A stretch of 64,000 nt of DNA from WS-9 sp036274595 (GCA_036274595.1 DASUFL010000087.1:1-64000); one strand, 5' to 3'. Shown: positions 51,282 through 59,749, counted from the first letter of the stretch. Made by a program: numbers and translations. Notes: generated from the letters alone by a model not told the origin.

Positions 51282-51337
51282 GATGATGACTCCGATGACG
51301 GATTCGAGGTAACTGCTAGCTCATCGCGACTGGCTGG
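51282..51337 (+). repeat. Decayed duplicate of the DUF4097 gene 3' end
   Basis: This stretch resembles 50998-51071, the last codons of the DUF4097 gene plus its flank up to palindrome B. The blocks GATGACTCC, GATGACG, GATTCGA/GGTAAC and CGCGACTGGCTGG align with short deletions. It sits between copies B and C, which suggests that the palindrome pair arose with duplication of flanking host DNA. Confidence 0.5.
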
Positions 51338-51356
51338 AATCGTGGCTCTCGGGCAC

Positions 51357-51487
51357 TTGGGAGGCGAGGGGAGGATGTGAGGGTCCGGGACTTTCGCGCC
51401 GGCGCCAACCAAGTCACTGTAGGGGCGCGATAGCGAGCGCCGGACGTGCTTGTCCAGGACCCTCACATCCTCCCCTCGCCGGCCAAG
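51357..51487. repeat. Long palindromic element, copy C (inverted)
   Basis: Arms 51363-51391 and 51452-51480 pair over 29 bp with one mismatch. Read on the minus strand it matches copies A and B, so it is inverted relative to them. Arm positions 13-16 read ATGT in that orientation. The apex carries the same conserved edge blocks. It ends 27 bp before the malic enzyme stop codon. Confidence 0.85.
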
Positions 51488-51514
51488 TCGCGCGTCAAGC
51501 CGCGGTCCCCCCGT

Positions 51515-53233
51515 CTACGTAGAGCTCCTCCGGTACGGCCTGTAGACCGGATGCCAGATCATCGCGCGGATGCGCGCCTCGACCGCCGCGGGATCCAGCT
51601 CGGGCGCGGCGCCCTCGGATACCAGCGTGGTCCCCACAGCCAGCGCGACCCGGAAGGAGATCTCCCGGAGCCTCGACAGCGGGGGGTAGATGGGCGCGCC
51701 CGGCCGTCCGCTCTTGTCGGTGCACTCGAAGACCGCGCGGCTCGCGGCCGCGAAGGCTTCATCGGTGAGACGCCGGGCCTCGACGGCCACGGCTCCCAGC
51801 CCCACACCGGGAAAGACGAGCACGTTGTTTCCCTGCCCGATCTCATGAACGGTTCCGCCGATCTCGACCGGCGAAAACGGGCTCCCCGTTCCGACGACTG
51901 CCGCGCCCCCCGTCCAGCCGAGGAGCTCCGCCGGCGTGGCTTCGCTCTTCGACGTCGGGTTGGAGATCGGGAGGATCACCGGCCGATCGCATTGCCGGAG
52001 CATCGCGCGGATGATCGGCTCCGTGAAGGCGCCGGGTTGCCCCGACGCTCCGACGAGGACGGTCGGGTGGAAGCTGGACACCACTTGCTCCAGGGTCACG
52101 GGGCCGTCTCCGACGTGCCCCCAGCTTCGGACCAGCTCGGCCGGCGCGGCAATCGCCGCCTTCTCGGCCTCGAGACCGGGCCGGTCCGCCACGATGAGCC
52201 CTTTCGAATCCAGACATAGGACTCGGGAAGAGAGCTCACGGGAGGGCACGCCGGCCTCCGCGAGCGCGCGCCGTACCGCGAGAGCCGAGCCGGCGCCGGA
52301 CGCGCCGGCTCCGAAGAAAACGATGCGCTCCTCGGCCATCGCGCGGCCCACCTGGTGGGTGGCGCTCCGGATCCCCGCCGTGACCACCGCGCCCGTTCCC
52401 TCGATGTCGTCGTTGAAGGAGAGGATTCGATCTCGATGACGCGAGAGGACACGGAACGCGTTCCGGCTCGACAGGTCCTCCCACTGGAGGAGCGCGCGCG
52501 GGAAGAGGTCGCGGATCGCGTCCACGATCTCGTCGATCAAGGTGTCGTACTCCCGGCCCCGCGCGCGCCGCCGCGGAACGCCGAGGTAGAGAGGATCGTC
52601 GAGGAGCGCCTGATTGTCCGTGCCGACGTCGATGTCGAGTGGCAGGCAGCGCGACGGATGAAAGCCGCCCCCCGCGGTGTAAAGGGCGAGCTTCCCGATC
52701 GGAATCCCCATGCCCCCGACGCCCTGGTCGCCGATGCCGAGGATCGCCTCGTTGTCGGTCGCCACGATCACGCGCACGTCGGGAAGGGACGCGTGGCGCA
52801 GGATCTCGACGACCCGTCCCCGATCTTCGATCGACACGTAGACCCCGCGCGGGCGGCGATAGATGTGGCTGAACTGCTCGCACACCTTTCCCACCGTCGG
52901 CGTATAGACGATCGGGGCCATCTCCTCGAGATGGTCCAGGAGGAGGCGGTAGAAGAGAGTCTCGTTGCGGTCTTGGAGGGCTGCCAGGAAGAGATAGCGC
53001 TGCACGTCGGAGCCCGAGCGGAGGTAGTTCTCGTACGCGCGGGCTCGCTGCTCTTCCTCGGTCGCGACGCCCGGCGGAAGGAGCCCGTGGAGATGAAACG
53101 CCTCTCGCTCTTCCGGTGAGAAGCAGGTCCCCTTGTTGAGGAGGGGGTCGTCCAACAGCGCTTCCCCCTCCCGGCTCACGGCCCAGTAGGTTTCGCCGGT
53201 CCTCTGGTCGGTGCGCTCTTCGAACGGGATCAT
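51515..53233 (-). CDS. maeA: NAD-dependent malic enzyme (oxaloacetate-decarboxylating)
   Basis: A 572-residue full-length malic enzyme that converts malate to pyruvate, CO2 and NAD(P)H. It has the N-terminal LNKGTCFSPEEREAF segment, catalytic Tyr in PIVYTPTVG, GIGDQGVGGMGIPIGKLALY, the divalent-metal segment FNDDIEGTG, the Rossmann motif GAGASGAGSA and ISNPTSKSE. The eukaryotic/SfcA-type length indicates the large class. Cofactor choice cannot be read safely. It is the last gene of a minus-strand group starting at 54789. Confidence 0.93.
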   Translation of the reverse strand: MIPFEERTDQRTGETYWAVSREGEALLDDPLLNKGTCFSPEEREAFHLHGLLPPGVATEEEQRARAYENYLRSGSDVQRYLFLAALQDRNETLFYRLLLDHLEEMAPIVYTPTVGKVCEQFSHIYRRPRGVYVSIEDRGRVVEILRHASLPDVRVIVATDNEAILGIGDQGVGGMGIPIGKLALYTAGGGFHPSRCLPLDIDVGTDNQALLDDPLYLGVPRRRARGREYDTLIDEIVDAIRDLFPRALLQWEDLSSRNAFRVLSRHRDRILSFNDDIEGTGAVVTAGIRSATHQVGRAMAEERIVFFGAGASGAGSALAVRRALAEAGVPSRELSSRVLCLDSKGLIVADRPGLEAEKAAIAAPAELVRSWGHVGDGPVTLEQVVSSFHPTVLVGASGQPGAFTEPIIRAMLRQCDRPVILPISNPTSKSEATPAELLGWTGGAAVVGTGSPFSPVEIGGTVHEIGQGNNVLVFPGVGLGAVAVEARRLTDEAFAAASRAVFECTDKSGRPGAPIYPPLSRLREISFRVALAVGTTLVSEGAAPELDPAAVEARIRAMIWHPVYRPYRRSST

Positions 53234-53303
53234 GGGCGGAGTATAGGGGCGCGGTTCGTCCGTGAAACGGTGGCCGGAGGTAGCATCGTCGTCCCGGTCG
53301 TGG

Positions 53304-53771
53304 TCAGGGAATCGCGCACTCCTTCCCCGCCATGCGGCGAAGCAGACCGGCCTGGCCGATGTGGTACGCCTCGTGGAACTGTAGAAAATGGAGCTTGTCC
53401 GCGAGCGTGTCGTCGCCGCGCTTCTCGAGGAGTCCCTCGTCGCTCAGCCGCGCGAGACCGGCCTGGACCCGCTCCTGCGAGCGTCGGAAGTCGGCCACGA
53501 TCGACTCGAACGGAAGCGAGTCCTGGGCGCCCTGCACGGGCCGGGAGCCTCGCTTGAAGCGGTCGTTCCGGTCGGCGTCCCACACTTGCGCCTCGCCCAG
53601 GAGATCGAGAATCGCGCCCCGGCTCGCCACGATGTGGGCCGCGACCCAGTTGAGGCAGTTTCCCCCGGCCGGCGGCTGCACCAGGCTGTCCTCGTGGCTC
53701 AGCCCTTTCACGTTCACCCCGAACGCGTAGGCGTCGATCTCGAAGAGGCGCTGAAGCTGGCGAAGGCTCAC
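53304..53771 (-). CDS. DinB superfamily four-helix protein
   Basis: A 155-residue DinB/YfiT-like protein. Putative metal-binding histidines lie in NWVAAHIVASR and FHEAYHIGQAGLLRR. DinB-fold proteins include thiol-dependent transferases and many uncharacterised members, so no reaction can be assigned. It lies 13 bp after the DUF4126 gene and 70 bp before the malic enzyme gene on the same strand. Confidence 0.85.
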   Translation of the reverse strand: MSLRQLQRLFEIDAYAFGVNVKGLSHEDSLVQPPAGGNCLNWVAAHIVASRGAILDLLGEAQVWDADRNDRFKRGSRPVQGAQDSLPFESIVADFRRSQERVQAGLARLSDEGLLEKRGDDTLADKLHFLQFHEAYHIGQAGLLRRMAGKECAIP

Positions 53772-53784
53772 GACGGCTCCTTTC

Positions 53785-54375
53785 TCAGGTGACGGGACGC
53801 GACGTGCGGACTCCGCCGAACACGCGCTTCAAGAGGCGATAGATCAGGATCAGGGCCACGATGGCCAGGACGAGCAGGATCGCGGTCAGGACCAGTGTGA
53901 GCACGGGATGCGTGGCCGCGAGCCAGGCGAGGCCGATCGCGATCACGTCCTCCGTGGTGCTCAGGATGCCGTTCGAGATGGGCTCGGGGCTCGTGTTGAC
54001 CGCCGCGCGCGCGGACGCCTTGGTTCCATGCGAGGTCAGGGCGACGCCCCCCGCGACGAGCGCGGCCGCGACGCGCCAGGGCTCGTCGATGCCCGCCACC
54101 GCGGCGTAGGCGAGGATCGCGGCCGCCGGGGGACGGATGAACGTGTGAACAGCGTCCCATACGTTGTCGAAGAAGGGCACCTTGTCCGCCACGAACTCCA
54201 CGACGAACAGAACGAGGGCGAGGCCGATCACGACCGGATGGCCGAGCGCGGCGAGCGACGGCGGCAGCGTGGCGACGTGGAACCGCTGAAGGAGGCCCAG
54301 CGTCGCGACGGTGGCGTAGAGATTGAGTCCGGCCGCGAACGAGGTGCCCGCGACCAGCCCCATCCACTCGGTCAT
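53785..54375 (-). CDS. DUF4126 membrane protein
   Basis: A 196-residue protein with about five membrane helices matching DUF4126 (GLVAGTSFAAGLNLYATVATLGLLQRF, then VEFVADKVPFFDNVWDAVHTFIRPPAAA). Function is unknown. Overlap or near-overlap with neighbours (15 bp from the upstream gene, 13 bp to DinB) points to an operon. Confidence 0.88.
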   Translation of the reverse strand: MTEWMGLVAGTSFAAGLNLYATVATLGLLQRFHVATLPPSLAALGHPVVIGLALVLFVVEFVADKVPFFDNVWDAVHTFIRPPAAAILAYAAVAGIDEPWRVAAALVAGGVALTSHGTKASARAAVNTSPEPISNGILSTTEDVIAIGLAWLAATHPVLTLVLTAILLVLAIVALILIYRLLKRVFGGVRTSRPVT

Positions 54376-54390
54376 CGCTCGGCTCCGGCG

Positions 54391-54789
54391 CTAGCCCTGC
54401 CGCGCTTCCCCGCGGCGCACGATGGCGAACGCGATCAGCGCGACGACGAAGAAGACGAGGAGCGCCCACGCCACGCCCTGGAGCGTCTGGATGATGGTCC
54501 GGTAGATCTCGAGCCCCATGGAGGGTCCGTCGAGCGGCAGGGTCTTCATGGCCTGGTCGGGGCCAAAGCGCTCTGGATGGACGTACTGCTCGAGCTTCCA
54601 GATCTGCACGCCGTTCGAGATGCCGACCACGAACACCGCGAACAGGAGGAAGCGTTGCCATCCCTCGGCGATCTGCTCGCCGATGACGCGGTCCAGGATC
54701 TGGCGGATCGGCTTCCGGAAGAGGAGGACGACGAGCCCCGCGGTGGCGAGCGCGACGAAGAGCGTGAGGAGAAGGAGGACGAAGAACAT
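54391..54789 (-). CDS. Small membrane protein, unknown family
   Basis: A 132-residue protein with three predicted membrane helices (residues about 2-23, 45-62 and 105-124). A periplasmic or cytoplasmic loop (KLEQYVHPERFGPDQAM) separates the last two. I do not recognise a family. AAAGGGA precedes the ATG by about 5 nt. First gene of the group leading to malic enzyme. Confidence 0.75.
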   Translation of the reverse strand: MFFVLLLLTLFVALATAGLVVLLFRKPIRQILDRVIGEQIAEGWQRFLLFAVFVVGISNGVQIWKLEQYVHPERFGPDQAMKTLPLDGPSMGLEIYRTIIQTLQGVAWALLVFFVVALIAFAIVRRGEARQG

Positions 54790-54911
54790 CGATTCCCTTT
54801 CGATGGGGTCTTGGGCTGGACGCCAGGCAGGAGTCTAGCCGAGAGTCGGCTTCCCGGCGTAGAGTTGCTTCTCAGCTCCCGAAAGACGGGACGACCCGAA
54901 CGGAGGATCCC

Positions 54912-55289
54912 ATGACGGCAACTCCCGCTATGGCGCACGCCGCATCGCGCCGCTTCGGCCGCTCCGCGGCCATTCTCGCCGCCGCGCTCCTTGTCTCGGT
55001 CGCGGGCTGCAAGGGCGCCACTCCGATCCACGATCTCCTCGCCAACGCGGCCGCGCAGGACGGCAAGACCGTGCGCATCGCCGGCAAGGTCGAGAACTCC
55101 GCGGGGGCGTTCGGCTACGCCGTCTACCGTGTGAATGACGGCACCGGCAAGATCGACGTGGTGGCCAAGACCGGCGGCGCCCCCGCCCAAGGAGCCGAAG
55201 TCGGGGTGGAGGGCACGTTCCGCCAAGCCTTCACGATCGGCACCGACGTGGTAGCCGTCATCGAAGAAAGCAAGCGATCCTCCCGTTGA
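54912..55289 (+). CDS. OB-fold lipoprotein
   Basis: A 125-residue lipoprotein (lipobox SVAGC, Cys33) with an OB-fold-like domain (KTVRIAGKVENSAGAFGYAVYRVNDGTGKIDVVAKTG...VEGTFRQAFTIG) of the kind seen in periplasmic tRNA_anti-like/BOF proteins. It probably binds small ligands or other envelope proteins; function is unknown. GGAGG lies about 6 nt before the ATG. A strong palindrome follows before the EamA gene. Confidence 0.8.
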   Translation: MTATPAMAHAASRRFGRSAAILAAALLVSVAGCKGATPIHDLLANAAAQDGKTVRIAGKVENSAGAFGYAVYRVNDGTGKIDVVAKTGGAPAQGAEVGVEGTFRQAFTIGTDVVAVIEESKRSSR

Positions 55290-55337
55290 GCGCCAAGGCG
55301 AGCCAGGCGATCCGCCCTTGATTCAACCACCATGGGA

Positions 55338-55425
55338 GGGACGGAGAGGCGATGACCGGAGGGCGCCTCACAGTCGCGCGAAGCGCGACATGTGCCGCGC
55401 CCGGAGGTTATCGCCTCTCCGTCCC
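55338..55425. repeat. 88-nt palindrome adjoining the EamA gene start
   Basis: Outer arms 55338-55357 and 55406-55425 pair over 20 bp with one mismatch. Inside, GGGCGC pairs with GCGCCC, CACA with TGTG, and GTCGCGC (55373-55379) with GCGCGAC (55383-55389) around a GAA loop. The structure is almost continuous and ends 9 nt before the EamA ATG. Arm sequence is unlike that of copies A-C, although the apex blocks CAC...GTC...GCGC are faintly alike, so a second family or a distant relative is possible. Confidence 0.8.
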
Positions 55426-55434
55426 GGCCCATAA

Positions 55435-56322
55435 ATGGATAAAGCCAAGCCCGGCATAGCCAGGCTAGAAATCGCAATCACAGCGATCCTGTTCTCACTC
55501 GGCGGCGCAGGCATCAAGGCCTGCTCGCTCACGAGCTGGCAGATCGCCATGTTCCGCTCCGCCATCGCGGCCGTGATGTTCCTCGTGTTCCTTCCGGAGT
55601 CCCGTCGAGGCTGGACGCGCTGGACCTGGATCGTGGGCGCGGGCTACGCATCCACGATGCTGCTCTTCGTGATCGCGAACAAGCTCACGACCTCGGCGAA
55701 CACGATCTTTCTCCAGTCGACGGCGCCACTCTACGTGCTGCTGCTCGCGCCCTGGCTGCTCCGGGAGCGGAACCGGGCGTCCGATTTCCTGGTCATGGCG
55801 CTCCTCGCCGTGGGGCTCTGTCTCTTCTTCGTCGGGCACGAGAACCCGTGGCGCACCGCGCCCGATCCGCTGCGCGGGAACGTGCTCGCGGCCATCTCGG
55901 GCGTCTCCTGGGCGCTCACCATCATGGGAATGAGGCTCCTCGGCCGCGAGAGCCACGACGCCCCGAACCCGACCGTGCCCGCGGTCCTCGTTGGAAACCT
56001 GATCGCCGTCATCGTCTCTCTCCCGTTCGCGGTCCCGGTTCCCGCGCTGGGCCGCGTGGACGCTCTCGTCCTGCTCGGGCTCGGGACGGTGCAGATCGGA
56101 CTCGCCTATGTCTTCCTCACGCGCGGGATCCGGAGCGTTCCCGCCTTCGAGGCGATGGTGATCCTGCTCCTCGAGCCGGCGCTCAACCCCGTATGGTCGT
56201 GGCTCGTGCACGGCGAGCGGCCGGGTGGATGGGCGATCGTGGGGGGCGTTCTGATCCTGGGAGCGAGCGCGCTCAAGACCTGGAACGACGCCCGGCTCGC
56301 GCCCGAGATCCCTCCAGCGTGA
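55435..56322 (+). CDS. EamA-family (DMT) transporter
   Basis: A 295-residue membrane protein with ten hydrophobic helices in two EamA repeats (first ends near LFFVGHENPW; second near SALKTWNDARL). DMT exporters move small metabolites or amino acids; substrate unknown. The ATG at 55435 has no ribosome site, because the 88-nt palindrome ends 9 nt upstream. The next gene starts within its stop codon (GTGA). Confidence 0.88.
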   Translation: MDKAKPGIARLEIAITAILFSLGGAGIKACSLTSWQIAMFRSAIAAVMFLVFLPESRRGWTRWTWIVGAGYASTMLLFVIANKLTTSANTIFLQSTAPLYVLLLAPWLLRERNRASDFLVMALLAVGLCLFFVGHENPWRTAPDPLRGNVLAAISGVSWALTIMGMRLLGRESHDAPNPTVPAVLVGNLIAVIVSLPFAVPVPALGRVDALVLLGLGTVQIGLAYVFLTRGIRSVPAFEAMVILLLEPALNPVWSWLVHGERPGGWAIVGGVLILGASALKTWNDARLAPEIPPA

Positions 56323-57374
56323 CACGCCGGCGGAAGACGCTCCTCGCGCTCCTCGCGATCGTCCTCGCCGCCCTGGTCTGGCTCTTCCTTCCCACGGACT
56401 GGAACCCGCCTTCCGCGCGGGCGCGCCCGGCCCTGAGCCGGGCCGACGCGATCGAGAGGCTGCATCGCCTCGAAGCGCTCGATGATTCGGTGCCGCTCTA
56501 TCCCCCGTGCCGCACGATGGTCCTCGACCATGGGGTGAGGACGGAGCGCGCGTACGTGCTGCTGCACGGCTTCACGAACTGCCCGCGCCAATTCGGGGCC
56601 CTCGCCCAGCTCCTCTACGACGACGGCGCCAACGTGCTCGTTCCGCGCATGCCGCGACACGGGCTCGCGAACGCGTCGCCCCACGTGCTCGCCGATCTCA
56701 CGGCGGACGAGCTCACAAGGGCCGCGGGAGAAGCCGTCGACATCGCGCGCGGTCTCGGAAAGCGAGTCACCGTGGTCGGGCTCTCCTCGAGCGCCGTGGC
56801 CGCGGCTTGGCTGGCGCAAGAGCGGGCTGATCTCGACCAGGTCCTCCTGATCGCGCCGTCGTTCGCGCCGAAGGGCGTGCCGGAGGACCTCGCGATCCCG
56901 CTCTCGAACGCGCTCCTTCGCGTTCCCGACGTCTTCGTCGCCTGGGATCCGAAGCACGAGCGGCCCGACGGGCCGAAGTCGGCGTATGCCGGGTTCTCGA
57001 CGCACGCCCTCGCAAGGGTGTATGCGCTCGGCGCGCGCGTCCTCGAGTCAGGCCCCCCGGCGCCGGGCACGCGGGTGCTCGTCGTCACGACGCCGCACGA
57101 CGAAGGGGTGAACAACGAGGTCGTCCTGGAGCTGGTGAAGCGGTGGGCCGAGCGAGGCGTGGACGTGCGGTCGTTCGAGTTCCCGGCCGCGGCATGGGTG
57201 CGCCACGATATGATCGATCCGGAGCAGCCGTACCAGCGTGTGGCGGTCGTCTATCCCCTGCTTCGGAAGCTGCTCGAGACCGGGCGTATACCGACGCTCG
57301 CCGACTCGGTCGCCTACGGTGCAGACTCGACCCGCGCCGCGAACGCGGGTCAGGCGGGCGCGGCTCCTCCGTAG
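56319..57374 (+). CDS. Alpha/beta hydrolase with N-terminal membrane anchor
   Basis: A 351-residue protein. Residues 6-22 form a signal anchor (LLALLAIVLAALVWLFL). The hydrolase has an oxyanion segment LLHGFTNCPRQF, nucleophile elbow VGLSSSAV (Ser), Asp in TTPHDEGVN and His in VRHDMIDPE. It resembles carboxylesterases and lipases of the Est/serine-aminopeptidase type. The GTG start overlaps the EamA stop by 4 nt. Its end overlaps the convergent phosphatase gene by 25 bp. Confidence 0.85.
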   Translation: MTRRRKTLLALLAIVLAALVWLFLPTDWNPPSARARPALSRADAIERLHRLEALDDSVPLYPPCRTMVLDHGVRTERAYVLLHGFTNCPRQFGALAQLLYDDGANVLVPRMPRHGLANASPHVLADLTADELTRAAGEAVDIARGLGKRVTVVGLSSSAVAAAWLAQERADLDQVLLIAPSFAPKGVPEDLAIPLSNALLRVPDVFVAWDPKHERPDGPKSAYAGFSTHALARVYALGARVLESGPPAPGTRVLVVTTPHDEGVNNEVVLELVKRWAERGVDVRSFEFPAAAWVRHDMIDPEQPYQRVAVVYPLLRKLLETGRIPTLADSVAYGADSTRAANAGQAGAAPP

Positions 57375-58504
57375 CGGATCACGAGGACCGTGACGTCGTC
57401 CGCCGGAGGCTGCTCCGCAACGAACGCCCGCACGCTCGCGAGCACCTTCTCCAAGATCTCGTCCGGAGCGCGCCGCTTAGACCCGGCGAGCGCTTCGAGC
57501 AGGCGCTCCTCACCGTACTGCTCCCCCTCCGGATTCTCGGCATCCGTCACGCCGTCGCTGAAGAGGACCATCGTGTCTCCCTGCTGGAGCGCGATCGCTT
57601 CCTCTTCATAGCGCGCCGTATCGAACGCGCCGAGCACGAGCCCGCCGCGATCCGGCCTCTCGATCGTCCCGCTCGCCCGGAGGAGGACCGCCGGGTTGTG
57701 CCCCGCGCTGCAGGAGGTGAGCGTGCCGCCCGGATCGAGGACCACGTACGCCATCGTGGCGAAGCGTCCTTCGATGGCGCGGCGGCAGAGCGCTTCATTG
57801 ACCCGCTCCAGCGTGGCGGCCGGGCCGTCGTTCGCATGGGTGATGAGGATGCCCTGCACCATCGCGGCGAGGATCGCTGCGGGCGGCCCCTTGCCCGCGA
57901 CGTCGCCGAGCGCGAATCCCATGCGTCCCGAGGTGAAGTCGAAGTACTCGAAGAAGTCGCCGCCGATGGTGCGGCACGGTATCGACGCCCCGGCGGCCTC
58001 GTAGCTCGCGCCGCTACGCCTTCGCGGCGGGAGGAGCGCCCGCTGGATCTCGGCCGCCATGCGGAGCTCCTGCGCCTCGCGGGCGGTCTTCTCGGCGCGC
58101 TCCACGAGGAGGGCCTTCCATCGGACGGCGTAGACGAGGGCCATGAAGAACGCCGTGAAGATGACGCTGAAGACCAGGAACATGATGACCTGCCGGGCCG
58201 TTCCAAACGATCCGGGAAGGACCGTCAGGTTGAGGATCGTGCCCGCGATGACGCTTCCCAGGAGGGCCGCGAGCGCGAAGCTCGCGATCTCGAGCGGGTG
58301 TCCCGGAGCCCGATCGGGCGGGAGGATGCGGGGCACGACGAAGGCGCGGTTCAGCTCGACCATTCCCACGATGATGAAGGAGAAGAGGAGCGTCACCAGG
58401 TAGTACGCGGGGAGCTCGCGAAAGGAGCTCCCTTGCCAGAACGTGAAGAAGATGGCGAACGGGATCCCGAAGAGAAGGGGCCGGAGGAGGAGACGTCCGA
58501 GCAT
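57350..58504 (-). CDS. Membrane PP2C (SpoIIE/RsbU-type) protein phosphatase
   Basis: A 384-residue protein. The first 130 residues hold four membrane helices, then a short coiled coil (AQELRMAAEIQRALLPP). The SpoIIE-type serine phosphatase follows, with metal-site aspartates in CRTIGGDFFEYFDF, LGDVAGKGPPAAILAAM, LFSDGVTDAENP and PADDVTVLVIRYG. RsbU relatives dephosphorylate anti-anti-sigma factors in partner-switching pathways. No STAS or RsbW partner is nearby. ATG 58504 is chosen over a longer unconserved frame. Last gene of the six-gene operon starting at 61740. Confidence 0.9.
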   Translation of the reverse strand: MLGRLLLRPLLFGIPFAIFFTFWQGSSFRELPAYYLVTLLFSFIIVGMVELNRAFVVPRILPPDRAPGHPLEIASFALAALLGSVIAGTILNLTVLPGSFGTARQVIMFLVFSVIFTAFFMALVYAVRWKALLVERAEKTAREAQELRMAAEIQRALLPPRRRSGASYEAAGASIPCRTIGGDFFEYFDFTSGRMGFALGDVAGKGPPAAILAAMVQGILITHANDGPAATLERVNEALCRRAIEGRFATMAYVVLDPGGTLTSCSAGHNPAVLLRASGTIERPDRGGLVLGAFDTARYEEEAIALQQGDTMVLFSDGVTDAENPEGEQYGEERLLEALAGSKRRAPDEILEKVLASVRAFVAEQPPADDVTVLVIRYGGAAPA

Positions 58505-58524
58505 CGCGCGCCTCCGAGACCGGC

Positions 58525-58989
58525 TCACAGCTCGAGCTCCATGAAGAGCGCGCCGGGCACCGGATTCGTCCTGTAGGGAGCGATGTCGCGGAATCCCGCT
58601 GCCCGGTAGAGCGCGATGGCGGCTTCCATCCCCGGAACGGTGTCGAGCCGCATCCGCCGGTATCCACGGGCGCGAGCCTCGTCGAGGATGCGTGCGACGA
58701 GGGACCCGCCCACGCGCTTCCCCCGCATCGCCGGGCGGACGTAGAGCCGCTTCATCTCGCAGGCATCCTCGTCGCCCCACGGGCGGAGCGCGACGCATCC
58801 GGCCGGCGTCGCGCCGTCTGTCGCAAGGAGGAGCGCGCCGCGCGGCGGAGCATAGTCCCCCGGCAGTGACGTCACCTCGCGCCCGAAATCCTGGAACGCG
58901 AGATCGAACCCGAGCGACGCCGCGTACTCGAGGAAGAGCACCCGCACGGCCTCGACGTCCTCGGCCGTCTCCGCAGGGCGCACGTCCAT
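58525..58989 (-). CDS. GNAT N-acetyltransferase
   Basis: A 154-residue single-domain GNAT with acetyl-CoA motif A (EMKRLYVRPAMRGKRVGGSLVARIL) and a canonical ending (ALYRAAGFRDIAPYRTNPVPGALFMEL). This resembles small-molecule acetyltransferases. ATG 58989 is preferred; GTG 59016 would overlap the upstream gene. It lies 20 bp before the phosphatase gene start on the same strand. Confidence 0.85.
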   Translation of the reverse strand: MDVRPAETAEDVEAVRVLFLEYAASLGFDLAFQDFGREVTSLPGDYAPPRGALLLATDGATPAGCVALRPWGDEDACEMKRLYVRPAMRGKRVGGSLVARILDEARARGYRRMRLDTVPGMEAAIALYRAAGFRDIAPYRTNPVPGALFMELEL

Positions 58990-58996
58990 GGCGCGG

Positions 58997-59329
58997 TCAC
59001 CCGCGAGCGCCGGCACGAAGCTCCTCGACCATCACCACGCGCGCGACCTTGCCCACGCCTCTGTAGCGCGCGTCGTACTCCTCGCGCATCCGAAGCCCGT
59101 AGCCGTCCCGGTAGGCCGCGTAGTCCTCGAGCGAGTCGAGCCTGTAGAGCGTCACGTACTGAGGGCGAAAGCCCTCCAGATTCGTATCGGTCACACGGAG
59201 CTTCACGGCGCTCCGCATCTCGGGCGCCTTGAGCACGTTGGGAATGTGGACCCCGCTGTGCCACGCGTTCCACTCCGCGAGCACGTCTTCGGGCACCCAG
59301 GTGTAGACCGCGTAGATCACGCCGCTCAT
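58997..59329 (-). CDS. Dimeric alpha-beta barrel protein (DUF4286-like)
   Basis: A 110-residue protein with a ferredoxin-like dimeric alpha-beta barrel pattern (VIYAVYTWVPEDVLAEWNAWHSGVHIPNVL, then YVTLYRLDSLEDYAAYRD). It resembles DUF4286/EthD-type proteins. Function is unknown; relatives bind or degrade aromatic compounds. Its ATG overlaps the SCP2-like stop (ATGA). Confidence 0.7.
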   Translation of the reverse strand: MSGVIYAVYTWVPEDVLAEWNAWHSGVHIPNVLKAPEMRSAVKLRVTDTNLEGFRPQYVTLYRLDSLEDYAAYRDGYGLRMREEYDARYRGVGKVARVVMVEELRAGARG

Positions 59330-59748
59330 CCCGGAAACTCCGTCGGCACGGACGCCGTGCAGTGGATGAGCGAGCGGCTCGATCCCGCGTGCTTGAGGAG
59401 GGTGATCTTGTCTCCCTCGACCTTCATCTTGCCGGTCAGGATCGCGGTGGCGGCCAGGGTGCGCCGCTCGAGGACGTCGCGCCAGAGGCCAAACGGCGCG
59501 CGCAGCGTGAAGCCCGCCTCGGGATGAGAGGGTCCTGGAACGAACTCGGCCCCGTCGCATCGACCCGCCTGGAGGCGCACCAGGAGGTAGAGCGCGCTCC
59601 GGAGCGCGCCGTCCGCTTCGAACGCGAAGAGGAGGTTCCCGTTGAAGCCGACGCCCCACTTGGAGGCCGCGTTCCGGTACTCGCTCGATCCATTGATCTC
59701 GTCGCAGAGGGCCCGCGCGTACTCGGCGGTGCCGAAGCGGTGGGCCAT
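59326..59748 (-). CDS. SCP2-like sterol/lipid-binding domain protein
   Basis: A 140-residue protein with an SCP2-like fold (NLLFAFEADGALRSALYLLVRLQAG... KMKVEGDKITLLKH). Such domains carry fatty acyl chains or sterols in a hydrophobic tunnel. It begins one base after the stop of the FAD oxidase (TGAGATG) and overlaps the next gene. The ligand is unknown. Confidence 0.8.
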   Translation of the reverse strand: MAHRFGTAEYARALCDEINGSSEYRNAASKWGVGFNGNLLFAFEADGALRSALYLLVRLQAGRCDGAEFVPGPSHPEAGFTLRAPFGLWRDVLERRTLAATAILTGKMKVEGDKITLLKHAGSSRSLIHCTASVPTEFPG

Positions 59749-59749
59749 C

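Noticed and set aside
57350..58798. Longer N-terminus for the SpoIIE-type phosphatase
   Set aside because: The extra 98 codons are antisense-like Arg/Pro-rich sequence overlapping the GNAT gene; the membrane domain starts at the 58504 ATG.
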